37,485 bases of DNA from Candidatus Peregrinibacteria bacterium CG_4_9_14_0_2_um_filter_53_11 (GTDB lineage: Bacteria; Patescibacteriota; Gracilibacteria; UBA1369; UM-FILTER-53-11): NCBI GenBank assembly GCA_002788775.1, contig PFRX01000002.1:1-37485 (forward strand), given 5' to 3'. Made by a program: the position numbers and the translations under genes. The notes below the pieces were generated by a model. That model ran no database searches and was not told the origin of the DNA. It was given only the letters and a program-made list of their open reading frames with translations. This document shows, piece by piece, positions 22,055 through 30,812 of the stretch; position 1 is the stretch's first letter; every line of letters starts with the position of its first letter.

Positions 22055-23557
22055 ATGTCATCTCCTTCAGAACAACAACGCGATCATGAGTCCCAGAAGC
22101 CACCCAGAAGTGGTCCTGGCACCCGTCCGGGTATGTCTATTGCAACCAAAGCTCTTATTGCTGGAGCATGGGCCGCCGCCCTCGGAGTCATGGGGTGGAA
22201 AAACGACCTGATTAGCTGTGGTCGGCGTCCCAACTCGTCTGCCCCAAGTAGGGCTGCCAATCCGGCTGATGCCGGCGAGCTTCCGGGTGACGCGAGCGCT
22301 GAGGTCTCCAATACCGACGCTATTTTGGCCCTTCCCGAAAATCCGGATATTCCCATGCCCTATTTTGCAATCACCGGAGAGCCTGTTCACTTTGAGCCTC
22401 CTAAAAATCTTCAGGGGTTTACCGGCGAGGAGTTGGAGCGTTTCAGTATAACACTCGGAGAAATGCTTGAAGCCCGCTTCCACACAGATGTTGAGCCGCA
22501 ACTTAATCAAGGTATTCCCCCCAGTCAACTTATTGGGCCGGCTGTATCCGCTACGGCACTTCTACTTGAGCAGAGTGATCCGCGTGTAGCGGCTGAGCTC
22601 GCATCCTTCAGGAGCACGTGGAATCAGCAGTCTCCGGATGCCGGATACGAGCTTGTTGCGCACTTGAATGAGTACCTGCTCCCCGGAGGGCATATGCTCT
22701 ATATTGGCGTGGGAGATAGGCTTGACCTCCTTAGGGTGAGTTCTACCGAGTTTCGTAACCTTTACGATAACAATGACGGTCCCGGTGGTGAGGAGCCCAG
22801 GATAAGAGTTCCCGTACTTCACGTTGCAAGCACCATGAAGCTGGCGAGCGAAAGTGATCAAGGCGTTGGTGAGTACGAGCATCACTCAGGGGTTGTTCTT
22901 ATCTATCCCGCACATATCGCCGCCGACGCACAACAGCGTCTTGCGAACCGTCCCGACTATCCCCGCTTTAAAGGGCCGATGCCACTTGAGGAGATGATTG
23001 ATCATTCTACTGAAGAAACTATTAACGGCCTGCTGGTAAGCCCTTACTTTGCGGCGCGCTTCCCTAAGGTGGGTCGTGAGTTCACGGAAGGAGTTGGATA
23101 CGAGGCGACGATTCCGGTTCGCACTAAAGAGGGGGAGCGCTCTTTGACCTTGGCTTTCCCTCCCGCAGCACTACACCTCTTGGCTCAGCTGGGCATGAGT
23201 CTGGCAACAACAACGAGTGATATGCCGTTCACTCATAGTGCTTATCTGCAAAAAACTCCGGCAGATGATCCGGTAAGGTACTTGATCCGCCAGCTCCTTC
23301 CACTTGCAACGATTCAGGCTGCTCCTAATACTGAGCGTGCGAATGCTCAAAGGGCACTTTTCTTGCATGCTCCGAGTCTGGAACAGCTCAGAGCTCTCGT
23401 TGGTACACCGCACTACTCAAGTGATCACACTAACCGTGCCGGAGAGGTCCTCTACAGGATTGGCTTTGATCTGATGCACCGGGCTGAGGCCGGGGAGCTG
23501 CCCCGCGGTGAGCTTAGGGCCGTTCCGGGGCCGAACCCTCGTCCACTTCCCCGTTAG
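22055..23557 (+). CDS. Hypothetical membrane-anchored protein, 500 aa
   Basis: No family recognised. A polar N-terminus (1-27) precedes one hydrophobic segment (about 28-48), so the rest is probably outside the membrane. A Pro/Ala/Ser-rich stretch (about 56-90) links to a folded domain (about 100-490). That domain contains EYEHHSGVVLIYPAHI and IDHSTEETINGLL (315-327). The His/Glu clusters recall metal sites but do not match HExxH or any motif I know. The tail is Pro/Arg-rich. It converges on the PBP gene with 11 nt between stops. Confidence 0.7.
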   Translation: MSSPSEQQRDHESQKPPRSGPGTRPGMSIATKALIAGAWAAALGVMGWKNDLISCGRRPNSSAPSRAANPADAGELPGDASAEVSNTDAILALPENPDIPMPYFAITGEPVHFEPPKNLQGFTGEELERFSITLGEMLEARFHTDVEPQLNQGIPPSQLIGPAVSATALLLEQSDPRVAAELASFRSTWNQQSPDAGYELVAHLNEYLLPGGHMLYIGVGDRLDLLRVSSTEFRNLYDNNDGPGGEEPRIRVPVLHVASTMKLASESDQGVGEYEHHSGVVLIYPAHIAADAQQRLANRPDYPRFKGPMPLEEMIDHSTEETINGLLVSPYFAARFPKVGREFTEGVGYEATIPVRTKEGERSLTLAFPPAALHLLAQLGMSLATTTSDMPFTHSAYLQKTPADDPVRYLIRQLLPLATIQAAPNTERANAQRALFLHAPSLEQLRALVGTPHYSSDHTNRAGEVLYRIGFDLMHRAEAGELPRGELRAVPGPNPRPLPR

Positions 23558-23568
23558 CTCATCGGCGC

Positions 23569-25818
23569 CTAGGCGTCCGGTGGGATGTTGTAGTATTTAA
23601 AGAGGAACTCGGCTATGTCGTGGAAGAGAGGAGCTGCTGTCGCATCGGCCCAGATGGTTGTGCGAGGCCGGTCGATCTTTACGAGCATTACAAACTTTGG
23701 ATCGTCGATTGGAGCAAAGCCTATAAACGAGGCGATGGTTGTTCCCGGGCCGGTAAGGGGGATTCCGTTTTTATAGGTCTGAGCCGTGCCAGTTTTGCCT
23801 CCGATGTGGTAGCCTTTAACTTCGGCGCGCTTGGCTCCACCATTCTCAATGACGCTCACCATCATCGCCGAGATTGTCGCCGCTGACTTCTCGGAAATAA
23901 CTTGGCGAACTTTCTCCGGCTCGGTTGGGATAACGGTTCCATCCGCCTTGCGAATCTCCTCGATAATGTGAGGCTTCATGAGCACGCCTTTGTTTGCGAG
24001 TGCTCCCAGAGCTGAGATCATCTGAATCGGCGTGACGGCAATTCCCTGCCCAAAGGCGTGGGTGATGAGCTCACTTTCTGCCCAGCGTGAGGGGTCTTTG
24101 AACTGTCCGGCATGTTCGTTTTCAAACTCGATGTCTGTTCTTTCGCCAAAGCCGAACTTGCCCAGATAGCTGCCGAAAAGTTCGCGTCCCATCTTTCTCG
24201 CTACGAAGGCCATACCGGTGTTGAGCGACTGCTCAAGGACTTGGCGCATCGTCGTAATGCCATGGTAAGTGTTGACCGCATTGTGGATCTCGAATTCATC
24301 AACTTTAATGGGGCCCGTGTCGTTGAAGGTTGTGTTTGGAGTGACGTCTCCATCATCGAGAGCGATAGACATGGCGACGGTCTTGAAGATCGAGCCCGGC
24401 TCCCAGATATCCGAGACGGCGCGATTTCTGTAGACGCCTGAGCCCAGAATATTTTGAAACTTTGAGTAGATGGTGCGGCCCGTATCAATAAGGGTTTTGA
24501 ATATCTGAATACGGTAGTGTGAGTCGTAGTCGATGTTGAGGTAGTGAGTCTCGTTCCCCGGCTCACCTACGGTTGTTATGCGCTCGAGCTCCTCAGCGCT
24601 CAGGTTTATATCTTCTGTCACCAGGGCGTCGCTAAAGTCATTCGGATCGAAGGTGGGATAGTGGGCCATGCTGATGATCTTTCCTGTTTTTGGCTCCATG
24701 ATAAGTACGAGACCTGAGTCGGCGCGGCTGTCGCGGACCGCTTTGCCAAGCAGCTGCTCCACCTTCATCTGGATGGAGCGGTCGATCGTCAAAACCACCG
24801 AGTCTCCATCTATGGCGGGTTCGATAACGAGGTCGTCACCAACAATGACTTGCTGGCCGATCGCATCAAGCTGAGTTTTGAAGATTCCTTTCTTGCCTCG
24901 GAGTGTCAGGTCGAAGCTCTGTTCGATACCATAAACGCCGCCGCTCTGTGCGGTAAAGCCGATTACCTGGGAGGCCAGCTCTCCTTCCGGATAGTAGCGG
25001 TAGGTGCGATCCTGAAAATTTATTCCTGCGTACTGCTTTCTCCCCGCGTCTTTATCTTCTTTCATCATGGCGCGTATCTCTTCTTCAAGGGCTGAAGGGA
25101 TACGGTCGCGTAGGACTACATAGCGGTTGCGTCCCACAAGGAGCTCGGCCAGCCGTTCGTTGCTGATTTCTACCACCGGAGCGAGTACTTGGGCCACATA
25201 GTCGCGGTCGCCAATTTGTGCGGGGTAGGCGATGATGGAGCTCTCGCTAACCTGGATGCCCGGAAGGTTTTTCTCCTTCAACAAGGCCTGCATCTCGACC
25301 GGCGGATCTTGGTAGAGAATGATCGACTGCCGAGTCTTCTGGCTTATCTTCTCAAAGAAGTTCTGTCTGAACTCAACCTTAAGTTCTTCTTCGGTACGAG
25401 GTTGCAGCATCCCCCGCTCCTCCTCTGTGACGTCGGCGGCCAGCGTTCGCTTGAGCTGCCGAATGCGGTAGGCATCACGTTCTTGTGCCTCGTCGAGGTC
25501 GAAAATCAGGTCGGCCAGCTTGTCGGTGACGTACCCCGGATCTTCGATCAACGTTGGGTCGGCGAAAAGCGTCGGCTGAGAGATGTTCGTTGCAAGGCGG
25601 AAGTACTCACCCGAGTGTGGATCCTTAATCATAATGTCTCCACGCCGCGCCTGTACCTCGCTGTAACCCAAATGGCCTTCTTCAGCTTTTGCTCTAAAGT
25701 AGGAGCTTTTGAAAAACTGCAGATTGATCATCTGCAGGACGATGGCTATGAAAAAGAAGCCAAAGAAGAAGAGGAGAACGTGAATCCGATTAAATAGTCG
25801 CGGGCGGCGGGATACCAT
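23569..25818 (-). CDS. ftsI: Class B penicillin-binding protein, FtsI/PBP2-like transpeptidase
   Basis: Cross-links peptidoglycan at the cell membrane. The 749-aa protein has one N-terminal membrane segment (about 11-31), a dimerisation/pedestal domain (about 50-330) and a transpeptidase domain with all three active-site motifs: SIFK with Ser476/Lys479, SLN at 531-533, and KTG at 675-677. It is longer than typical FtsI (about 590 aa). The extra residues lie in the pedestal (about 100-260, partly coiled coil) and before SIFK (about 400-460). Whether it serves division or elongation cannot be told, as no other cell-wall gene is adjacent. It ends with TAG. Confidence 0.9.
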   Translation of the reverse strand: MVSRRPRLFNRIHVLLFFFGFFFIAIVLQMINLQFFKSSYFRAKAEEGHLGYSEVQARRGDIMIKDPHSGEYFRLATNISQPTLFADPTLIEDPGYVTDKLADLIFDLDEAQERDAYRIRQLKRTLAADVTEEERGMLQPRTEEELKVEFRQNFFEKISQKTRQSIILYQDPPVEMQALLKEKNLPGIQVSESSIIAYPAQIGDRDYVAQVLAPVVEISNERLAELLVGRNRYVVLRDRIPSALEEEIRAMMKEDKDAGRKQYAGINFQDRTYRYYPEGELASQVIGFTAQSGGVYGIEQSFDLTLRGKKGIFKTQLDAIGQQVIVGDDLVIEPAIDGDSVVLTIDRSIQMKVEQLLGKAVRDSRADSGLVLIMEPKTGKIISMAHYPTFDPNDFSDALVTEDINLSAEELERITTVGEPGNETHYLNIDYDSHYRIQIFKTLIDTGRTIYSKFQNILGSGVYRNRAVSDIWEPGSIFKTVAMSIALDDGDVTPNTTFNDTGPIKVDEFEIHNAVNTYHGITTMRQVLEQSLNTGMAFVARKMGRELFGSYLGKFGFGERTDIEFENEHAGQFKDPSRWAESELITHAFGQGIAVTPIQMISALGALANKGVLMKPHIIEEIRKADGTVIPTEPEKVRQVISEKSAATISAMMVSVIENGGAKRAEVKGYHIGGKTGTAQTYKNGIPLTGPGTTIASFIGFAPIDDPKFVMLVKIDRPRTTIWADATAAPLFHDIAEFLFKYYNIPPDA

Positions 25819-25827
25819 GAGGGTTTC

Positions 25828-25856
25828 ATTATACGAACTGTTGGGTAGTCGGGCAA
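25828..25856 (-). promoter_or_regulatory. Promoter of ftsI
   Basis: Minus-strand -35 TTGCCC (25851-25856), 17-bp spacer, -10 TATAAT (25828-25833), 9 nt before the ATG at 25818. Confidence 0.65.
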
Positions 25857-25885
25857 TGGGCGGGTGTCTTTCACTGAGGCGAGCT

Positions 25886-25915
25886 TTGACCGGTGCGCCA
25901 TCGCCGTGGTACTAA
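25886..25915 (+). promoter_or_regulatory. Promoter of the M16 peptidase gene
   Basis: -35 TTGACC (25886-25891), 18-bp spacer, -10 TACTAA (25910-25915), 6 nt before the ATG at 25922. It is divergent from ftsI. Confidence 0.6.
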
Positions 25916-25921
25916 GAGTGC

Positions 25922-27184
25922 ATGAAGAAAACAACCCTCCCTAACGGCTTACGTATTATTACGAAAAAACTCAGCAGTACTCAGTCGGCAACCGTGCTCG
26001 TGCTTGTTGGTGCCGGCTCTCGCTATGAAAGCAAGCGTCTGAATGGCATCTCTCACTTTCTTGAGCACATGTTCTTTAAGGGCGCTGAGAAGTTTAAAAG
26101 TGCGAAGGAAGTTTCGGAGGCGATCGATATGATTGGGGGCGACTTCAACGCCTTTACCGGCAAGGAGTACGTTGGCTACTACGTGAAAGTTGCGGCTCAG
26201 CACACCAAGACCGCTCTGGATGTTATCGCCGACATGCTGCTGCACTCTCGTTTTGATACGACCGAGATCGACAAGGAGAGGGGCGTAATTATGGAAGAGT
26301 ACAACATGTACCAGGACACGCCGATGTATCAGGTGGGATGGGATTTTGAGCGCCTCATCTATGGAGATCAGCCTATGGGATGGGATCAGGTTGGAAGCAA
26401 GGAACTGATCAAGACGGTAACTCGTGAGGATTTCATCGCTTATCAAGGAGCCCTCTACACTCCCGAAAATATCGTGGTAAGTGTGGCCGGAAATATCGAC
26501 CACGATGAGGTTGTGGGGATTATTGAAAAACTCTTTCACTTTGATGATCGCAAGAAGGCTTACGAGGCCTCGCCCCTCGAGATCAATGAGGATCAGAAGC
26601 GGGTCTTTTTGCAGCACAAGCGAACCGAGCAGACGCACGTCGTCGTTGGCTTCCCCGCTTATCCCGAGGATCACAAAGACCACTATGTCGAAAAAGTCCT
26701 CGCGGTTGTTTTGGGCGGCAATATGAGCTCACGCATGTTCTTGAGTGTTCGTGAGGCTCAGGGGCTCTGCTACTACATCTCGACGTCGACAGATGACTAC
26801 ATGGATACGGGCATTATCTCCACGCGTGCCGGTGTTGATGTTAAGCGTAGTCACCTTGCCGTTGAGGCCATCTGTGCCGAGTATGCCAAGATTAAGGGGG
26901 AGCTGATTCCCGAGGCCGAGCTCTACAAAGCCAAGGAGTACCTTAAGGGAAAGCTGGTGCTCAGGCTTGAGGACTCAGAAGAGTACGCTCACCTTATCGG
27001 CAAGCAGGAGCTGCTCTACAAAGATATTCACGGGCCCGAGAAGATTATGGAAGAGATCGATGCAGTAACTGCCGAGGATATCAAACGCGTTACTGAAGAC
27101 CTCTTTGATGAGGATAAGCTGCGTCTTGCCGTTATCGGTCCCTATGAAGAGACGGCCGAGTTCGAGAAGGTCCTTCACTTCTAG
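25922..27184 (+). CDS. M16-family zinc metallopeptidase (processing-peptidase-like)
   Basis: A 420-aa single-chain peptidase of the PqqL/YmxG/mitochondrial-processing-peptidase group. The inverted zinc motif HFLEH (45-49) is intact, and the third ligand falls on Glu125 or Glu126 in ERGVIMEEYNMY, at the usual distance. The C-terminal half is the inactive M16 repeat, with the SSRMFLSVREAQGLCYYIS region typical of the family. There is no signal peptide, so it is probably cytoplasmic. It cleaves short peptides or signal fragments in known relatives; the substrate here is unknown. Confidence 0.93.
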   Translation: MKKTTLPNGLRIITKKLSSTQSATVLVLVGAGSRYESKRLNGISHFLEHMFFKGAEKFKSAKEVSEAIDMIGGDFNAFTGKEYVGYYVKVAAQHTKTALDVIADMLLHSRFDTTEIDKERGVIMEEYNMYQDTPMYQVGWDFERLIYGDQPMGWDQVGSKELIKTVTREDFIAYQGALYTPENIVVSVAGNIDHDEVVGIIEKLFHFDDRKKAYEASPLEINEDQKRVFLQHKRTEQTHVVVGFPAYPEDHKDHYVEKVLAVVLGGNMSSRMFLSVREAQGLCYYISTSTDDYMDTGIISTRAGVDVKRSHLAVEAICAEYAKIKGELIPEAELYKAKEYLKGKLVLRLEDSEEYAHLIGKQELLYKDIHGPEKIMEEIDAVTAEDIKRVTEDLFDEDKLRLAVIGPYEETAEFEKVLHF

Positions 27185-27186
27185 CC

Positions 27187-27215
27187 TTGGCATATCTGCC
27201 TCCTTCGGCTAGAAT
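27187..27215 (+). promoter_or_regulatory. Promoter of ndk
   Basis: -35 TTGGCA (27187-27192), 17-bp spacer, -10 TAGAAT (27210-27215). The leader is about 30 nt. A closer CATACT (27243-27248), 4 nt from the ATG, is too near to serve. Confidence 0.5.
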
Positions 27216-27252
27216 CGTGGGCGATAGAATCCTTTTAATACTCATACTTTTT

Positions 27253-27714
27253 ATGGAACGCACACTTGTCATTATCAAACCGGATGGGGTCCAGCGTGGA
27301 CTTGTTGGAGAAGTTGTTAAACGCTTTGAGCGCAAAGGTCTGAAGATTGTTGGAATGAAGATGATGCCTCTTAACGAGATGCTTCTTCGCGAGCACTACT
27401 CACACATTGCCGATAAGCCTTTCTACCCGGGGGTTGAGGACTTTATGAAGAGCACGCCAGTTATCATTCTCTGCCTTGAGGGACTTGAGTCCGTTGGTGC
27501 CGTCCGTGTTATCTGTGGTATCACCAAGGCTCGTGAGGCCGATGGAGGAACGATCCGCGGTGACTTCGCCATGAGTGTCGCCTGCAATGTTGTTCACGCC
27601 TCAGACACACCGGAGAATGCTCAGGCCGAGGTTGCTCGCTTTTTCAAAGATGAGGAGCTCTTCTCATACGACAAGACCGAGTACCTCCACGTCTACCTCG
27701 ACGAGGAGCGCTAG
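27253..27714 (+). CDS. ndk: Nucleoside diphosphate kinase
   Basis: Transfers the gamma-phosphate of ATP to NDPs and dNDPs through a phosphohistidine. The 153-aa protein is full length. RTLVIIKPDGVQRGLVGEV (3-21) is the N-terminal signature and CNVVHASD holds the active-site His115. RGDFAM and the GVRGA-equivalent region are present. The ATG at 27253 is chosen over a TTG at 27187: family members start with MERTL, and the upstream codons coincide with the promoter. pabB begins 17 nt after its stop, so the two are likely co-transcribed. Confidence 0.96.
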   Translation: MERTLVIIKPDGVQRGLVGEVVKRFERKGLKIVGMKMMPLNEMLLREHYSHIADKPFYPGVEDFMKSTPVIILCLEGLESVGAVRVICGITKAREADGGTIRGDFAMSVACNVVHASDTPENAQAEVARFFKDEELFSYDKTEYLHVYLDEER

Positions 27715-27731
27715 ATCGATTACCGCCTACC

Positions 27732-29003
27732 GTGACTGAAGCTCAGCACCGTTACCAAACCTTGAAGCAAAAGGGCATTCCTGCCGTGCTGTTTGAGGGT
27801 GGGTGGTTTGGATGCTGGTCGTTTGTGGTCGAGATCGATGCAGGAGTCGAGCCGCTACGGGGAGAAGAGGGGCTCGCGGAGATTCGTAGAGCTGTCGTAA
27901 CTCACCGTGAAAAGATGCAGTCCGCTTCACTTAATGATGAGGCCCCTTTTTCTGAAGGCTACGTTGGCTTTTTAGAATATGAGTTCGGGGAGCGGTGGGT
28001 TGACGTCTCACCCGGGGCAGCTGAGTCAGAGGGGGGAAGTGCGCTTTTTTATAAGACCAAAAAAGTCCACGCATTCAGAACAGAGTTGTCACCTTCTCCA
28101 TCAGCAACGGTGACTACTTCCGCCGGTGAGTCACCACCTGTAGCGCCACCGCCCTCCTACCAAAAAGCCTTTGCGGCCGTTCAGGAGGCCCTTTATTCCG
28201 GCGAGAGCTACCAGGTAAATTACTCCGAGGAGTTTATCGAGCCCTATGCCGGTGACCCTTTTGACCTTTACTGCCATCTTGCTAAGCTCAACCCTTCCTC
28301 TCACCAATGCTACTTCCCGCTCTTCTCTCTACCGCATGACGGGCCCTCGACGGAGTCCACGCCTACTCTCGGCTCTGCCCTTATCTCAAACTCGCCCGAA
28401 CTTCTTTTTACTCTCCAGGCTAATGGTAAGTTCACGAGCCGCCCTATCAAGGGGACGGCACCTCGCTTCGGTGATCCACTGCTCGACAGGCAGGCGGCCG
28501 AGGCTCTGGTGAAAAGTAACAAAGATGCGGCGGAGCTCATGATGATCGTCGATCTTGTTCGTAATGACATGGGGAAGGTTGCCCGGACTGGAAGCGTTGT
28601 TGTTGAAAAACACCGTGAGCTTGAGAGCTACTCAAACGTCTTCCATACCGTCTCGACCATCACCGCTCAGCTCCGCCCCGAGCTTGACTGGTACGATGCA
28701 CTGCGCGCCCTCTTCCCGGGAGGCTCGGTAACGGGCTGCCCTAAAAAGCGGACGATGGAGCTTATCCGTGAGTTAGAAAGGGGGAGGCGCAGTGCCTACT
28801 GTGGCTCAGCCGGTCTGATCGATCTCTCCGGAGCAGCAGAGTTTAACATCCTCATTCGCACCGCAACCTACCTCCCAAACAAAAAAGAACTGGTCTTCCG
28901 CTCAGGTGGTGGTCTCGTCGTCGACTCAACGTTGGAAGCCGAGTATGCCGAACTGTGCGACAAGGCGGAGGTTGTTCGCTCTGCGTTAGGTAGTGCTAAC
29001 TAG
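27732..29003 (+). CDS. pabB: Aminodeoxychorismate synthase component I (PabB)
   Basis: Converts chorismate and ammonia to 4-amino-4-deoxychorismate for p-aminobenzoate and folate. The 423-aa chorismate-binding domain has PIKGT (238-242), where Lys240 is the PabB-type lysine; TrpE proteins have Ala there. Also present are SPELL (221-225), DLVRNDMGKV, HTVSTI, PGGSVTGCPK and a final RSGGGLVVDS. It starts with GTG at 27732. No pabA glutaminase is in the window. The first 135 residues are shorter and less conserved than in E. coli PabB. Its 3' end overlaps the opposite-strand hypothetical gene by 18 nt. Confidence 0.93.
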   Translation: MTEAQHRYQTLKQKGIPAVLFEGGWFGCWSFVVEIDAGVEPLRGEEGLAEIRRAVVTHREKMQSASLNDEAPFSEGYVGFLEYEFGERWVDVSPGAAESEGGSALFYKTKKVHAFRTELSPSPSATVTTSAGESPPVAPPPSYQKAFAAVQEALYSGESYQVNYSEEFIEPYAGDPFDLYCHLAKLNPSSHQCYFPLFSLPHDGPSTESTPTLGSALISNSPELLFTLQANGKFTSRPIKGTAPRFGDPLLDRQAAEALVKSNKDAAELMMIVDLVRNDMGKVARTGSVVVEKHRELESYSNVFHTVSTITAQLRPELDWYDALRALFPGGSVTGCPKKRTMELIRELERGRRSAYCGSAGLIDLSGAAEFNILIRTATYLPNKKELVFRSGGGLVVDSTLEAEYAELCDKAEVVRSALGSAN

Positions 29004-29900
29004 TGGGAAAAAACTTCGGTAAAGAAGGCTGCTTTTAACGCCTCGGGGTTCGGGGCCACGCCTATGTGCAATGCGCCGGTTGTCCCAGGCGAGCATTTTC
29101 AGGCTCCAGGGATTACCATCTGGCCAGCTGGCGGAGTAGCAGGTTTGGAGCTCTGTATCTGATATTTTTACTACGCTCTTACCTTCCATGTGCCGTTCGT
29201 CCTGGATGTTCACCGTTGCTTGGGCGTGAATGAGCTCTCGTAAGATCTGAGCGACCTCTTCATCTGTCCGGCTCTCAAGCCCCAGATCTTGTGCGGTGAT
29301 GTGTCCTGCTTGTAGAAGGTGGCCGGCGATTTCCTGAACTGAAGGTTCTGCAGTAAACTGATTCGTAGGGTCCTGATCGAGCTTACCGGCTAGTTCAACG
29401 ATGCATGTTAGGTGCGTTGATTGTGGCCGCCCCTTTCCGGTGGTTGGGCGCCTCAGGCTCATTCCCGCGTCTTTGTAGCTGGCGCAACAGATAGTTTCTA
29501 GGTATTCAAGTACGTGTTCTTCTCTATCGTCCCTACCTGCTTGGTCTGATTTGAACCACAGTTCATCCCTTGTCCCTTCCGTTGGCAGTCTGTGGCTTTC
29601 CTCATGCCAATTGGTATAAGTCGCAGCTTTACCGTCCGAGATGGCATCCCGCCCAATTCGGTCAAGAACTGTCCCGGTTGATGGGTGCATTGACTCAATG
29701 GTGATCTCGCTGAACCCTACTCTTAGAATATCACTTCGTACTGCGTCGTGGAGACTTTTTAGCTGACTGCCGCTCGCAATCTTTGGTATCTTTACAATCC
29801 GCCCAAAACCCTCGGGCCAGTGAGGTCGAGAGATCTCGGGGAGTTGATCCGGGGTGCGGAAGGTTGATACCTCGGCGTCTGGGAAGAGTTCGGTGAGCAT
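28986..29900 (-). CDS. Hypothetical protein, 304 aa, opposite strand between pabB and pabC
   Basis: No family recognised. A hydrophilic soluble protein with no signal peptide. It contains a likely alpha/beta N-terminal part (about 30-75, with GRIVKIPKIASGSQLKSLHD), a polar middle, and a helical segment (about 185-235, VQEIAGHLLQAGHITAQDLG). Its very good promoter (29909-29937) supports it as a real gene. It separates pabB from pabC, which are otherwise in the same direction, and its transcript would run antisense into the pabB 3' end. Confidence 0.72.
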   Translation of the reverse strand: MLTELFPDAEVSTFRTPDQLPEISRPHWPEGFGRIVKIPKIASGSQLKSLHDAVRSDILRVGFSEITIESMHPSTGTVLDRIGRDAISDGKAATYTNWHEESHRLPTEGTRDELWFKSDQAGRDDREEHVLEYLETICCASYKDAGMSLRRPTTGKGRPQSTHLTCIVELAGKLDQDPTNQFTAEPSVQEIAGHLLQAGHITAQDLGLESRTDEEVAQILRELIHAQATVNIQDERHMEGKSVVKISDTELQTCYSASWPDGNPWSLKMLAWDNRRIAHRRGPEPRGVKSSLLYRSFFPLVSTT

Positions 29901-29908
29901 AAGTGCCT

Positions 29909-29937
29909 ATTTTATGTATTTTGTGCAAAAAAGTCAA
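29909..29937 (-). promoter_or_regulatory. Promoter of the 304-aa gene
   Basis: Minus-strand -35 TTGACT (29932-29937), 17-bp spacer, -10 TAAAAT (29909-29914), 8 nt before the ATG at 29900. Confidence 0.7.
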
Positions 29938-29998
29938 GGCCGCGGGGGGGAGGCGCCTGAGTCTTGCCCGACGGGCTCTACCGCCGTATGCTAAGGCC

Positions 29999-30802
29999 AT
30001 GATCGTCTATCTCAATGGCAGATATCTTGATGCTCGGCAGGCTACTATTCCCGTCTTCGACCCCGGCTTTCTTTATGGAGATGGAATCTTCGAGACGATG
30101 CGGACCTATAATGGCCGTATCTTTCAGCTGGGGGAGCATCTCGACAGGCTTTTGGAGTCGGCTAAGACGCGCGGCTGGGAGTTGAGTTGGCGCCGTGACG
30201 AGCTCTCGAAAATTATCACCAAGACTGTGGCTCGCAACGGCTATCCCGACTCTCGCATTCGTGTGACCATCACTCCCGGCGTGGAAAAACCGACACTTTT
30301 TGTCTGGGTGCAGCCTCTCGATAAGCTCGCGGGGACGGCCTATTCTCAGGGCGTTTCGGCGATAACATTTCCCCTCGAGCGTGCCTTCCCCCGTATGAAA
30401 ACAACCAGTATGCAGCCCCTGTTAATCGCTCGTGTTGAGATGGAGAAGCGCGGCGCCTTCGAGGCTCTTCTGGTCAATCATAAGGGCAATGTTACCGAAG
30501 GAACGTGGACTAACCTCTTTATTGTAAAAGATAACGAGATTATCACTCCCAAACTGGGCGTTCTTTTGGGGAAGACGCGTGATAGTGTAATTGAGTGTGC
30601 ACGTCATAGCGCGACGGTCTCCGAGAAAAATATTCCGCTCGACAGTCTCTTGCAGGCCGACGAATGTTTCGTTACCAACTCAACAAAGGGTATAGTTCCG
30701 GTCGTGCGGGTAGATGGGGCCAAGATCGCCAACGGAAAGCCCGGCCCGGTAACGAAAAAACTTATGAAGGCGCTCCGCGAGATGATGACTAACGCCGACT
30801 AA
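29999..30802 (+). CDS. pabC: Class IV aminotransferase, probable aminodeoxychorismate lyase PabC
   Basis: A PLP enzyme of 267 aa. PGFLYGDGIFETMR (22-35) is the fold-type IV signature, Lys134 in PRMKTTS is the PLP lysine, and TEGTWTNLFIV is the cofactor-phosphate region. ADECFVTNSTKGIVPV is conserved. PabC, branched-chain and D-amino-acid aminotransferases share these features. The neighbours pabB and folP make 4-amino-4-deoxychorismate lyase (p-aminobenzoate formation) the best reading, but not a certain one. The ATG at 29999 is chosen because family members begin right there; a longer frame from 29903 runs through the neighbour's promoter. folP follows after 10 nt. Confidence 0.85.
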   Translation: MIVYLNGRYLDARQATIPVFDPGFLYGDGIFETMRTYNGRIFQLGEHLDRLLESAKTRGWELSWRRDELSKIITKTVARNGYPDSRIRVTITPGVEKPTLFVWVQPLDKLAGTAYSQGVSAITFPLERAFPRMKTTSMQPLLIARVEMEKRGAFEALLVNHKGNVTEGTWTNLFIVKDNEIITPKLGVLLGKTRDSVIECARHSATVSEKNIPLDSLLQADECFVTNSTKGIVPVVRVDGAKIANGKPGPVTKKLMKALREMMTNAD

Positions 30803-30812
30803 CCCAAACTAT

